A stretch of 49,996 nt of DNA from an uncultured Clostridia bacterium. Lineage in GTDB: Bacteria; Bacillota; Clostridia; TANB77; CAG-508. Position numbers and translations under genes: made by a program. This document shows positions 16,469 through 25,300 of the stretch, piece after piece; position 1 is the stretch's first letter, and each line of letters starts with the position of its first letter. The notes beneath the pieces were generated by a model. That model searched no databases. It was not told where the DNA came from and saw nothing but the letters and a program-made list of their open reading frames with translations. The stretch covers positions 1-49,996 of the forward strand of contig CAKPNI010000010.1 of NCBI GenBank assembly GCA_934168355.1, given 5' to 3'.

Positions 16469-17229
16469 TATTCTTTTCTCCTATATTCTATATATTCATA
16501 TGTACTTTCTTTACTTCTAGTTTTCATGCATTCATATATTTCATTACACAATTTTTCTTGATTTTCTTTTTTACTTAGCTTCTCATCTGGTTCAAAAGGT
16601 CCATCAACATATACTGTAATTTTAGGCTTTTTACCCCATTTTCTTTTTTGATATGTGGTTGTTACCGCAAATGATTTTGCCTTTGCCTCTACTGGAAACT
16701 TAAATGAAGTTGATGCAAATGGCCTAATTTCAGTATAATACGGCCATACATGTGCTTCTGGATATATTACTATGCAGTTTTTTTCTTCTGCTCTTTGTCT
16801 TACTGCCCCTAAAAATTCTTTCATTTGTTTTGAAGTATCTGGTATTGGCAAAATTCCTAGTATTGGAAGCAAACCTCCTATTATTTTTACTTTTAAGTTG
16901 TTACTATTTGCTATTACATATATTCTTTTTCCTTTGCAAATGTGTGCTGGCGAAAATACATCTCCTATTGGTTGGGTATGATTTCCGTATATGAAGTATC
17001 CTTCTTTTTTGTATTTTTTTAGGATTTTGTCATTTTTTATTTTTATGTGTAAGAATAGTCTACAATATATTAGACTTACATAGTATGCAATTTTGTATAG
17101 TATACTAGAACCTATTTTATATATTGGATTTTTGTGTATCCATTTGTAGTCTTCTGGTAATTTGTAGTTTTGGTCTTGGCTTTGGACGAAGTCGTCTTGG
17201 TAGGTTTGATAATAGTTTATTTGTTTCAT
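16468..17229 (-). CDS. PlsC-like lysophospholipid acyltransferase
   Basis: A 253-residue protein with an N-terminal hydrophobic segment (about 45-62) and a PlsC-type acyltransferase domain. The catalytic box is H84-TQPIG-D90 in YGNHTQPIGD, one residue longer than the classical HX4D. The second motif is IYPEAHVW (155-162), in place of FPEGTRS. It probably acylates a glycerophospholipid or a glycan at the membrane. It starts the three-gene unit with two glycosyltransferases, suggesting glycolipid synthesis. The ATG at 17229 has AAGGAG upstream. Confidence 0.75.
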   Translation of the reverse strand: MKQINYYQTYQDDFVQSQDQNYKLPEDYKWIHKNPIYKIGSSILYKIAYYVSLIYCRLFLHIKIKNDKILKKYKKEGYFIYGNHTQPIGDVFSPAHICKGKRIYVIANSNNLKVKIIGGLLPILGILPIPDTSKQMKEFLGAVRQRAEEKNCIVIYPEAHVWPYYTEIRPFASTSFKFPVEAKAKSFAVTTTYQKRKWGKKPKITVYVDGPFEPDEKLSKKENQEKLCNEIYECMKTRSKESTYEYIEYRRKE

Positions 17230-17293
17230 TTCTTCTCCTTGTTCTTTTGGGGGATTATATCATATTTTTTTGGGGTTGTAAATTATCTCTTTT

Positions 17294-17348
17294 TTCGTAA
17301 AAAGAAACGGTCCCAATGGGAAATTTCGCAAAAAGAAACGGTCCCAAT
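17294..17348. repeat. Two direct copies of a REP-like half element
   Basis: TTCG[T/C]AAAAAGAAACGGTCCCAAT occurs twice in tandem (17294-17317 and 17325-17348). It matches the half element at 7067 in reverse orientation. Confidence 0.7.
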
Positions 17349-17423
17349 GCGAAAAAGTGTCACTTTTTGTCAGATTACTGAATATTATATATTATAAATT
17401 TATACTAGGAGGTAAAAACAAAA

Positions 17424-17789
17424 ATGCGAAATAGATGTATGCGTTGCTGTTGTATGAACAACAACATGATGAATATGCAAAATCACTGTAACAACACAAA
17501 CCTAATCGAAAATTGTTGTAATAATGTCGGAAATAGCACACCAAATTACAACGAAAACTGTGGATGTGGATTTGATGATAATTATATGGATGTTTTTCCA
17601 GACAATCCTATGCTTGCACAAAGCTATGTTCCAATTCAATTTATGAATGAAACTTTTAAACCTTGTGTAGGCTTAAAACATGGAACTATTTTCCCTGAAC
17701 TTGTAAGTCCATATGAACCTTGCGACTCTATGAGACAAATCAATTTTCTTGAAAGGACTAATTCTATTGGAGAGGGGTGTAATGAATGA
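17424..17789 (+). CDS. cotJA: Spore coat protein CotJA
   Basis: A 121-residue protein. A Cys/Asn/Met-rich N-terminal half (1-55) precedes the CotJA core LAQSYVPIQFMNETFKPCVG and HGTIFPELVSPYEP. CotJA is part of the spore coat or inner coat layer with CotJB and CotJC. AGGAGG lies 11 bases before the ATG. Its stop TGA overlaps the ATG of the next gene. The Cys-rich extension is longer than in Bacillus and may allow cross-linking in the coat. No sporulation sigma-factor promoter could be assigned with confidence. Confidence 0.85.
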   Translation: MRNRCMRCCCMNNNMMNMQNHCNNTNLIENCCNNVGNSTPNYNENCGCGFDDNYMDVFPDNPMLAQSYVPIQFMNETFKPCVGLKHGTIFPELVSPYEPCDSMRQINFLERTNSIGEGCNE

Positions 17790-18229
17790 TGAATGTAAAT
17801 ACAGACGAAAATAGAAGTTGCTCTTCTTGTTCAAATACTAATCAAATGAATAATATGATGAATTCAAATATGAATAACAATTGTCAAGATGTAACACCAA
17901 TAGCAGCTTTAAATAATCCTATGAATATGGCTTCTAACAATAGTTGCTGTAATTCTTCTTGCTGTGAAAATGAAAGTACAAGAGAGGAAATGCTTAATGA
18001 AATTAAATGCTTAGCTTTTGCAATTCAAGAGCTTGCTTTATATTTAGATACTCACCCAGATGATGAAAAGGCTCTTTGCCTACACAATAAATATTGTAGA
18101 GAATACAGAGATTTAACTGATAAATATCAAAAGGTTTATGGTCCTTTGACTATTAATTACCCTTGTAATAAATGGAGATGGCTTGAGGAACCTTGGCCTT
18201 GGGAATCTTGGGAAGGAGGAATGTTCTAA
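17786..18229 (+). CDS. cotJB: Spore coat protein CotJB
   Basis: A 147-residue protein. Residues 1-65 are a low-complexity extension rich in Asn, Met and Cys. Residues 66-147 are the CotJB domain (LNEIKCLAFAIQELALYLDT, then HNKYCREYRDLTDKYQKVYG and WPWESWEGGMF). It partners with CotJC in the coat. The start ATG overlaps the CotJA stop (ATGA) and the stop overlaps the CotJC start (TAATG), so all three are translationally coupled. Confidence 0.85.
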   Translation: MMNVNTDENRSCSSCSNTNQMNNMMNSNMNNNCQDVTPIAALNNPMNMASNNSCCNSSCCENESTREEMLNEIKCLAFAIQELALYLDTHPDDEKALCLHNKYCREYRDLTDKYQKVYGPLTINYPCNKWRWLEEPWPWESWEGGMF

Positions 18230-18820
18230 TGTGGACTTATAATAAAATTTTACAATATCCTATTAATATTAAGTGCAAAGACCCTAGACTTGCTAAGGTC
18301 ATTATCTCTCAATATGGAGGACCTGATGGAGAACTTGCTGCTTCTCTTAGGTATTTATCTCAACGTTTCGGTATGCCGGATCAAAATGCTAAAGCTATTT
18401 TAAATGATATTGGAACAGAAGAACTTCGGACACCTAGAAATGGTTGGAACTATTGTGCATCAATTAACAAAAAATGCTTCTATAGAAGAAATTGAGGATG
18501 CTGGTCTTAGTGCTTATTATACAGACCATGGTGTGGATGTTTACCCACAATCTGCTGCTGGTGTTCCTTTTAGTGCAAATTGCTTGGCTTGTAAAGGGGA
18601 TGCTATTGCTAACTTACAAGAGGATTTAGCGGCAGAGCAAAAAGCTAGAGCAACTTATGAAAAATTGATTGATTTATGTAGAGATAATCCTGATGTTGTT
18701 GACCCTTTGAAGTTCTTAAGAGAAAGAGAAGTTGTTCATTTCCAAAGATTTGGTGAAGCTTTGCGTAAAGTTCAAGATAAACTTGCTGATAAGAAATTTT
18801 ATATGAATAATTGTAATTAA
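18229..18820 (+). CDS. cotJC: Spore coat protein CotJC (manganese-catalase-like), read through a +1 shift at CGG
   Basis: A 196-residue CotJC once the C of the in-frame CGG at 18427 is skipped, close to the usual family length. The first part reads MWTYNKILQYPINIKCKDPRLAK and YGGPDGELAASLRYLSQRF. At the break, EEL-CGG-ACA becomes EEL-GHLEM, regenerating the E and H metal ligands of the di-manganese centre. The second part has DLAAEQKARATYEKLID and FLREREVVHFQRFGEAL. Without the shift the protein stops 22 codons later. CotJC is a manganese-catalase-family coat protein. A strong AAGGAGG precedes the ATG at 18229. All other positions look intact, so a dead gene is unlikely. Confidence 0.88.
18427..18430 (+). 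other. +1 frameshift site (CTT CGG A), cotJC
   Basis: In-frame CGG at codon 67. Skipping the C gives GGA CAC CTA GAA ATG, matching the conserved AHLEM/GHLEM metal-binding segment of CotJC. The preceding CTT recalls the CUU of the prfB +1 shift site. Confidence 0.8.
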
Positions 18821-18831
18821 AAAACACATCC

Positions 18832-18869
18832 AAAACATTAGTAGAGCTCATAAATCTACTAATGTTTTT
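18832..18869 (+). terminator. Rho-independent terminator of the cotJ operon
   Basis: AAACATTAGTAGA pairs perfectly with TCTACTAATGTTT and is followed by TT, 13 bases after the cotJC stop. Confidence 0.85.
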
Positions 18870-18898
18870 CGCAATAATTAAATATTTTAATATAATTG

Positions 18899-18927
18899 TT
18901 GAAAAATCTGATAAACTATAGTAATAT
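18899..18927 (+). promoter_or_regulatory. Promoter of the 178-residue gene
   Basis: TTGAAA and TAATAT are separated by 17 bases, 24 bases before the ATG at 18952. Confidence 0.5.
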
Positions 18928-18951
18928 AAATAAAAAAGAAAGGACTACGAA

Positions 18952-19488
18952 ATGGAGAAAAATTTATATCAAAAATTAATTGAAAGAAAAAAACAAGGTA
19001 AACAATTAGAATGGAATAACATAACCAGAGAAGAATTAGAAGAGCTTTTTGAGAATAATACTGATAGCATGATAGCAGAATTATATGGAGTAACTAAATC
19101 ACAAGTAAAAAGTAAAAGAAACAAATGGGATATAAAATTGACTAATTATACTATGAAAAAATTATTTGAAAATTTAAATCAAAATTCCCAAGAAAGATTA
19201 TTGGATTCCAAAAATTTTGATATCATATCTATAGCTTTAACCCATTACCTTTTCAGGAATGGGCCTATTGAAGATATGCATAGTAAGGGACAATTATCTC
19301 AAGAAGATATGAAAACTCTTAATAAATTTATGGTAAATAGAATCTCTGGCTTACTTAATACCTTAGATAAAGGCGAATGGTTAAAACTAGAACTCCTATT
19401 AAATATTTATGGTTTATACGGAAGAGATTGGGATAAACCTGTTCCAGATACATACGAAATAGAGAGAATATATAAAAATAGATTTTAG
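18952..19488 (+). CDS. Hypothetical protein with an N-terminal helix-turn-helix-like segment
   Basis: A 178-residue soluble, helical protein. Residues 27-60 (ITREELEELFENNTDSMIAEL, then YGVTKSQVKSKRNKW) look like a helix-turn-helix of the kind found in small regulators and phage-type proteins. The C-terminal part (about 70-178) has no recognised motif. AAAGGA precedes the ATG. It is a single gene, convergent with and overlapping the stop of a decayed membrane-protein remnant. The function is unknown. Confidence 0.6.
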   Translation: MEKNLYQKLIERKKQGKQLEWNNITREELEELFENNTDSMIAELYGVTKSQVKSKRNKWDIKLTNYTMKKLFENLNQNSQERLLDSKNFDIISIALTHYLFRNGPIEDMHSKGQLSQEDMKTLNKFMVNRISGLLNTLDKGEWLKLELLLNIYGLYGRDWDKPVPDTYEIERIYKNRF

Positions 19489-19690
19489 AGCTTTTTCCCG
19501 ATTACCGGGTCTACAAATAATCCGATATTAGGCGGATAATAAGTGAAAATAACAAAACATAAAAATAGAATTGTTAAAACAATCGCAGCACTACAATTAC
19601 TATACTTTATGTTATTTTTTATCAATTTATAAGTCACAAACTCCCCTAAAAAAACGCCAACAAAAAAACTGCCTATTTTTATAATTCATT
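19485..19690 (-). pseudogene. Remnant of a DUF6512-like membrane protein
   Basis: The minus strand reads IGSFFVGVFLGEFVTYKLI, a hydrophobic stretch, and then FTYYPPNIGLFVDPVIGKKL-stop. The ending YPP...LF.DP..G is the C-terminal signature of DUF6512 membrane proteins. The N-terminal two thirds is missing, there is no start codon, and a REP-like element abuts the truncated end, so insertion or deletion there probably removed it. Confidence 0.5.
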
Positions 19691-19701
19691 CATTTTTTTG
19701 C

Positions 19702-19741
19702 ATTGGGGACGGTTCTTTTCACGAAAAGAACCGTCCCCAAT
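19702..19741. repeat. REP-like palindrome (GGGGACGGTTC type)
   Basis: ATTGGGGACGGTTCTTTTC pairs perfectly with GAAAAGAACCGTCCCCAAT across two bases. It abuts the pyrI stop and the truncated DUF6512 remnant. Confidence 0.85.
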
Positions 19742-19747
19742 CAGAAA

Positions 19748-20167
19748 TTACCTTTCACTCAAAGCCTCACAATACTTACAACGATACTTTTTCTTATCCT
19801 TATCTACCAAAACAAAAACCTGTTCAAGTTCCTGTTCACTTGATGTAATACATCTTGGATTTTTACACTTAATAATATTTCTAATCTCTTTTGGAAGCTC
19901 AACATGATATTTCTCCACTCTAACATCATCTTTTATAATATTAACTGTAATATTAGGGTCCAAATATCCCAAAATATCCAAATCCAAATCAATCGCCCTA
20001 TCAATTTTTATAATATCTTTTCTTCCCATTTTTTCACTTCTTGCATTAGTTATAATTGCAACAGAGCAATCTAACTCGCCTAATTTTAACACATCATATA
20101 TTTCAAGTCCCATTTTTGCTTTTATATGGTCTATTACAATACCATTTTTTATACTATCTATATTCAT
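19748..20167 (-). CDS. pyrI: Aspartate carbamoyltransferase regulatory subunit
   Basis: A 139-residue PyrI, slightly shorter than E. coli PyrI. The N-terminal allosteric domain opens MNIDSIKNGIVIDHI. The zinc domain has C-x4-C in CKNPRC and C-x2-C in CKYC near the end, which contacts the catalytic subunit. It binds CTP/ATP in the PyrB-PyrI complex of pyrimidine synthesis. AGGAGG precedes the ATG. It follows pyrB by 10 bases in one operon. Confidence 0.93.
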   Translation of the reverse strand: MNIDSIKNGIVIDHIKAKMGLEIYDVLKLGELDCSVAIITNARSEKMGRKDIIKIDRAIDLDLDILGYLDPNITVNIIKDDVRVEKYHVELPKEIRNIIKCKNPRCITSSEQELEQVFVLVDKDKKKYRCKYCEALSER

Positions 20168-20177
20168 CTAAATCCTC

Positions 20178-21092
20178 CTATTTTATATCCAATAATTTCA
20201 AAATAAGTGCCATTCTTATATATTTTCCGTATCTTGCTTGTTTAAAATAACATGCTCTTGGGTCGTCATCAACTTCTACAGAAATTTCGTTAACCCTTGG
20301 TAATGGATGCATTATACATAAATCTTTTTTGGCTTTTTCTAATTTTTCTTTATTTAATATATAATAATCTTTTAATCTTAAATAATCCTCTTCATTGAAA
20401 AATCTTTCTTTTTGAACTCTTGTCATATATAAAATATCTAATTTACCCAAATATTCTTCTATGTCATTTGTTTCAACATATGGAATATTATTTTTATCTA
20501 ATATTTCCTCTTTTACATATTCAGGTAATTTTAACTCTTCAGGCGAAATTAATACAAATTTTATATTTTTATATCTTGACATTGCAGTAATTAAAGAATG
20601 TACAGTTCTACCAAATTTTAAGTCTCCACATAAACCAATTGTTAAATTATCTAATCTATTTTTTTCACATGATATTGTTAATAAATCTGTTAAAGTTTGT
20701 GTTGGATGGTTATGTCCTCCATCTCCTGCATTTATTATAGGAACATCTGATTTTAATGATGCGACAAGTGGTGCTCCCTCCTTTGGATGCCTCATTGCTA
20801 TTATATCACTATATCCTCCTACAACTTTTATTGTATCAGATACACTTTCTCCTTTTGATGCTGAACTTGATTTTGCCTCCGAAAATCCTAATACATTTCC
20901 ACCAAGTTCCATCATTGCAGCCTCAAAACTTAGTCTTGTCCTTGTACTTGGTTCAAAAAATAAAGTAGCCAATTTCTTATACTTGCACTTTTCTTGATAG
21001 TTTTCAGGATGTGCAATTATATCTTTGGCTACTTTGATTAATTCGTCTATTTCTTCTACTGATAGTTCTTTGATATCGATTAAATGTTTCAT
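20178..21092 (-). CDS. pyrB: Aspartate carbamoyltransferase catalytic subunit
   Basis: A 304-residue PyrB. It condenses carbamoyl phosphate with aspartate, the committed step of UMP synthesis. It has the carbamoyl-phosphate loop PSTRTRLSFE (about residue 49), the swinging loop with SSSASKGES, GDGGHNHPTQ, and HPLPRVNEI near the C-terminus. The ATG at 21092 follows GGAGGAAC; a frame extending to 21146 lacks a ribosome site. The operon pyrB-pyrI has its own promoter. No PyrR-type leader hairpin was seen in the short leader. Confidence 0.95.
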   Translation of the reverse strand: MKHLIDIKELSVEEIDELIKVAKDIIAHPENYQEKCKYKKLATLFFEPSTRTRLSFEAAMMELGGNVLGFSEAKSSSASKGESVSDTIKVVGGYSDIIAMRHPKEGAPLVASLKSDVPIINAGDGGHNHPTQTLTDLLTISCEKNRLDNLTIGLCGDLKFGRTVHSLITAMSRYKNIKFVLISPEELKLPEYVKEEILDKNNIPYVETNDIEEYLGKLDILYMTRVQKERFFNEEDYLRLKDYYILNKEKLEKAKKDLCIMHPLPRVNEISVEVDDDPRACYFKQARYGKYIRMALILKLLDIK

Positions 21093-21117
21093 TTTTGTTC
21101 CTCCTTGATTTTTGCTT

Positions 21118-21146
21118 ATTGTATTATATCTACGTAAACCTGTCAA
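21118..21146 (-). promoter_or_regulatory. pyrBI promoter
   Basis: On the minus strand TTGACA and TACAAT are 17 bases apart, just upstream of pyrB; the leader is only about 20 bases long. Confidence 0.65.
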
Positions 21147-21179
21147 GGACTTTTATAATTTTTTTCAATAAAGTATTTT

Positions 21180-21794
21180 TTACATTTTTCTTCTTCTGTT
21201 TCTTTTCTCTCTTTTAATTTTAGAATCGTTAATTATAAACATAAATATCAAAATAAAAGTACAAACAAAACTAATTATTTTCGACTGAAAAATTTTAATA
21301 AATACACCTAAAAAAGGTATATTTATAATCTTTCTTCCTATTATTTGCTCGTATGAAATATTTTCAATATCAGGATAATAATTTAGATTTGATTTCGTAG
21401 AATATACTTCTTGTCCACTATTTTCATCATTATACTTATTAATTAATCTATTAATTCTAATTTTCCCATTAACCTCATATGCAATAATATCATTATTTTT
21501 CAATTCCGATTTCTTAGTTTTCTTGACAATAACTAGACTATTTTTGCTTATATCATTTTCCATCAAATCGGTATTCATAGAAAGCATATTTATTTTTGAA
21601 AATTTAAAATATTCATTTTTTAAAATAACATTATTTATCAAAAATATTATATTATATATAAATATTAACATTAATAAAATATATATTAATTTATATGTAC
21701 ATCTTTTAATCTTCAAAGTCTTATAAAACTTAATATTTTTTACTTTTTGCTTCTTCAATTTTTCTTTTTTCTCTCCTACTCTCTCTCTTTTCAT
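21180..21794 (-). CDS. Signal-peptidase-like protein lacking catalytic residues
   Basis: A protein of up to 204 residues with a basic N-terminus, a membrane helix (about 36-56) and a C-terminal helix (about 172-190). The middle aligns by eye with the SipW-type peptidase just upstream: TDLMENDISKNSLVIVKK against TNSMEPNIRMGDAVICKK, and IRINRLI against ITHRIIK. The catalytic Ser is therefore Leu (L77) and the His is Asn (N114), so it should be inactive. It may hold substrates or partner the active enzyme. The ATG at 21794 overlaps the upstream gene by 65 bases without a clear ribosome site; a TTG at 21758 behind AGGAGAG is an alternative start. Confidence 0.6.
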   Translation of the reverse strand: MKRERVGEKKEKLKKQKVKNIKFYKTLKIKRCTYKLIYILLMLIFIYNIIFLINNVILKNEYFKFSKINMLSMNTDLMENDISKNSLVIVKKTKKSELKNNDIIAYEVNGKIRINRLINKYNDENSGQEVYSTKSNLNYYPDIENISYEQIIGRKIINIPFLGVFIKIFQSKIISFVCTFILIFMFIINDSKIKREKRNRRRKM

Positions 21795-22323
21795 TAATCA
21801 ATATTTTCATAAACCATAATATTAATACAACTAATATCAATATCAAAACTATAATATTATTTGACAATAATTTTATAAAGTTTCCAATTCTAGGAATAAC
21901 AATAACCATTTTTCCTCTTATTTGGCTATCTTCTACTTTTTCATTATCCTCTAAAGTGTTATTGTCTCCTTTAGTGATATAAGATTTTTTTCCGTTATTA
22001 TCTTCTATTTTTATAATACGATGTGTGATAGTAATACTTTCTCCATCTTTGGAGAAAGTTATTACATCACCTTCTTTTAAATCTTCCGTTTTTATTTTTT
22101 TACATATAACCGCATCACCCATTCTTATATTTGGTTCCATGCTATTTGTAGTAATAATATAAGATTTAAATCCAAAAATATTAATATTTTCATTATTATC
22201 CATAGCAGAAATGCCTAACAAAATCATATTATATATTAAAAGAATTAAAATTACTTTTAATACATTTTTTATCATTACTTCTTTCTTTTTTCTTTTTTCT
22301 ATAGATTTAATATCGTATTTCAT
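21730..22323 (-). CDS. sipW: SipW-type signal peptidase I (S26B)
   Basis: A 197-residue ER/archaeal-type signal peptidase with Ser-His instead of Ser-Lys catalysis. It has a membrane helix at about 20-40, nucleophile S61 in TTNSMEPNI, H101 in ITHRI, D120 in TKGDNN, and a C-terminal helix at about 153-172. SipW enzymes process TasA-type fibre proteins. It lies 13 bases downstream of the 2909-residue surface protein and is probably co-transcribed with it. AGGAAAGG precedes the ATG. The highly charged C-terminal tail is unusual. Confidence 0.82.
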   Translation of the reverse strand: MKYDIKSIEKRKKKEVMIKNVLKVILILLIYNMILLGISAMDNNENINIFGFKSYIITTNSMEPNIRMGDAVICKKIKTEDLKEGDVITFSKDGESITITHRIIKIEDNNGKKSYITKGDNNTLEDNEKVEDSQIRGKMVIVIPRIGNFIKLLSNNIIVLILILVVLILWFMKILINEKRESRREKRKIEEAKSKKY

Positions 22324-22336
22324 ATTTTACCTTTCC

Positions 22337-25300
22337 TTATTTTATTACTATATATTCATATGCCTCGCCAACATATGTATCATCATCATATAATTTGTAA
22401 ACCAATTTATAAGTTCCAGAAACCAAATGGTCTTTTAGTAAAAACGTGTAATTTATTTCATTTGTAGGCTTAACAGAAACCGAATATTCCTTTTCTCTTT
22501 TAGTTGGTGACATATAATCTTTAACATAATCAGTTAAATCAACTAAATTATATTTTTCAGAATATGTATCAGTATAATCTCTTCTGTATAATGATACTGC
22601 AATACTTGGATTTGATAGTCCTGATGAATATTCTATTTTGCTAGTAAATGTTCCATTTCCATTTAAAGTAAATCCAGTATCTTTATCTACTATTTTTAAT
22701 TCATCTTCTGTTGTTACCTTTAGTCCATATTGAGAATTTATTATTCTTACATTTAATTCAATCTTATCTGATGCTGTTAGTCCATAATATATTCCATCTG
22801 ATGAACCAAATGATTTTATCTTTATTTTATAATCTCCTGTTGCCAATGTAGTATTGTTTTGTGTATTCAATTTTAATCTGGCTAAAACATCTGTAACTTT
22901 ATCTGCTATGCAAATTCTAGTTGTACCATCTACTCTTGGATAATACAATTTACCGTCTAATTCGAAGTTTACACCAAATAAACTATCACTGTTTAGTCTA
23001 TTCCCATTGTTATCATAGATACTTATTTTTACACCTAATTTTTTATCAAAATATTGTGTATCATATACTGTTTTTGAATTTACAACTGTTTGTGTAAAAT
23101 TCGTAACAACATTCAAATTTAATGTATTTCCTAGATATAGAGTTTCAGGATTTAAGTTTCCAGATAATTTTATTGTTGCATCTTTTCCATTATACACAGT
23201 ATATTTCATGGCGTCTCTTTGAATTCCAAGAACTCCGAGCAATGTTTGATTTTCTGTATCTCTTAATTCCATTAATAGTGTATTTTGCTCTATATTATTT
23301 TCAAGCGAGCTATCAGCAAAATTAATATGAAAAATGAAATTTTCATATATTAAATCTTTTTCGGCATTATAGTAATTATCACACGCAGATTTTTCATCAT
23401 ACTTGCCATCATTACTTCCCATAGCCGTAAAATCTGATATATTGTAAACATATTTATTTTGATTTACATCTTCCTCAGTTACAATATAATAATAATATTG
23501 GTTTGTTACCATATCCAACATAGTAAGTTTTGTGTTTACAGGGAAACAATATGGACTATTATTTTTATCTCTTGAAACTAATACCCTACTATAGTTTTTG
23601 TAGTTTGCATAATATTTACTTTGAGAGAAATCTTCTATATACAAAGAATAATATGTAGAAAACGCACTTTTATTTGTTATTGTTGTTTCTGTTGTAGTAA
23701 ATAATCCAAATTCCTGTCCTGGGGTTATTGCCGCTTCGTAAAAGTCATTTTGATATAATGCACTTGACAAAGTAATATTTATATCTATATATGACAATTT
23801 ATAATTTAAATCATCAATTGGGGTTAAAACTTGCAATCTGATTCTTACATCCCCAAGTCCCTGTTTTTTAGTAATATTTTGTGAGTGGTAAAAACAGAAA
23901 TTAAACGTTGGCGTATATGTAGAATTATCTGCATCATAGTCATTTGTTCCTGTATATTTTCCACCATCTTGTGTTAGAAATACTGTACTTCCTTTGTTTT
24001 TCCAACCAATATTTCCTGTTTTCATAGATAAACCATACACAGAATTTGCTTTTTCCTCATCTGTTTCTATTGATGGTATTTCATTTGGATTAACAAGTGA
24101 TATGCCATTTGCAAGTCCAGCTGAAAATCCTGTAATTGCAAATTTTATATTAGGATCTGAAAATCCTTGTAATAGTAATTCATAAGTTCCCAAAGTTGCG
24201 TATTTTGATGCAGTTAAACTCATTTCAAATACTGTAACATCCATTTTTTCCCCAACAAGCCAAATATAGTAAACATCATCTTTTGGAGTTGTATCTATAT
24301 AATCTGTTTTTACTATACCATCTTTGTTGTAATTTGTATAAAAACCATCTATGGATGTATCATGATCTGTCATATGTTGTGCCATAGCATATGAATTTGA
24401 TGAAAATGTTCCCGCATTTGTTATTGTATCTCCATTATTGTATCCACTATGATAAAATCCTGTACTTGTACTCGGATTCATTCTATTTGTAAATAGTCCT
24501 AAAAAGAACATTCCTTGTACTTTTCCATATGCTGTTACTTGTTCATTTGTTGCTATATTTAGATTTTTTCCTTCTAACATATAGATTCTATTATCAACAT
24601 TTTTAGTAGTTTCTCCTGTATCAGAATCTATTGTAACTGCACCTTTTTCTTCTATTCCATTTACATCTGCTATACTATCCAATTCTTTTAATAAGTTTGC
24701 TCCATTGCATAAATATAATACAGAATTATCTTTTAATTTTACTTGGTCTACCCTACTTAATGAGAAAAATTCTGATTTATACTCATTTGTTCTATCAGTA
24801 GCTCCAGAAAGTGAAATTGCAGAATTACTAATTGTTGCACAGTTTGCTCTTTGGATTGAAATATTACTTTGTGGCGAATCTGATGTACCATAATTTTTTA
24901 TTGTTATATAACTTTCACCACTTGTACTAGAAGCGTTTCCAGAACCAAATATACTTCCTTTTATTGCAAATTTATCATAACCATTTCCATCGATTTGAAT
25001 ATCAATTCCCTTTGTTACACTTATAAATGAGAAATCATATACTTCACTACCTGATTCATTTGCTTCTCCTCCGCCAAATACAGTTCCACCTATTTGTATT
25101 TCTCCTTTTTCTAAAGAAGAATCTTGTACTGTATCATAACCAATATTGGTTTGAGTTGTTCCATATACTACAGATGTATTAGCACCACCATATACATTCT
25201 TACCAATTATAGCTCCAACAATATTTACCGAACTTTTTGAAGAATTTTTTTCCTCTGTTCCTGTTTCAGCTTTATTTCCTCCACCAAAAACACTGTTTGT

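Noticed and set aside
20997..21180. PyrR-type attenuator or riboswitch upstream of pyrB
   Set aside because: The leader between the promoter and pyrB is only about 20 bases and forms no recognisable structure.
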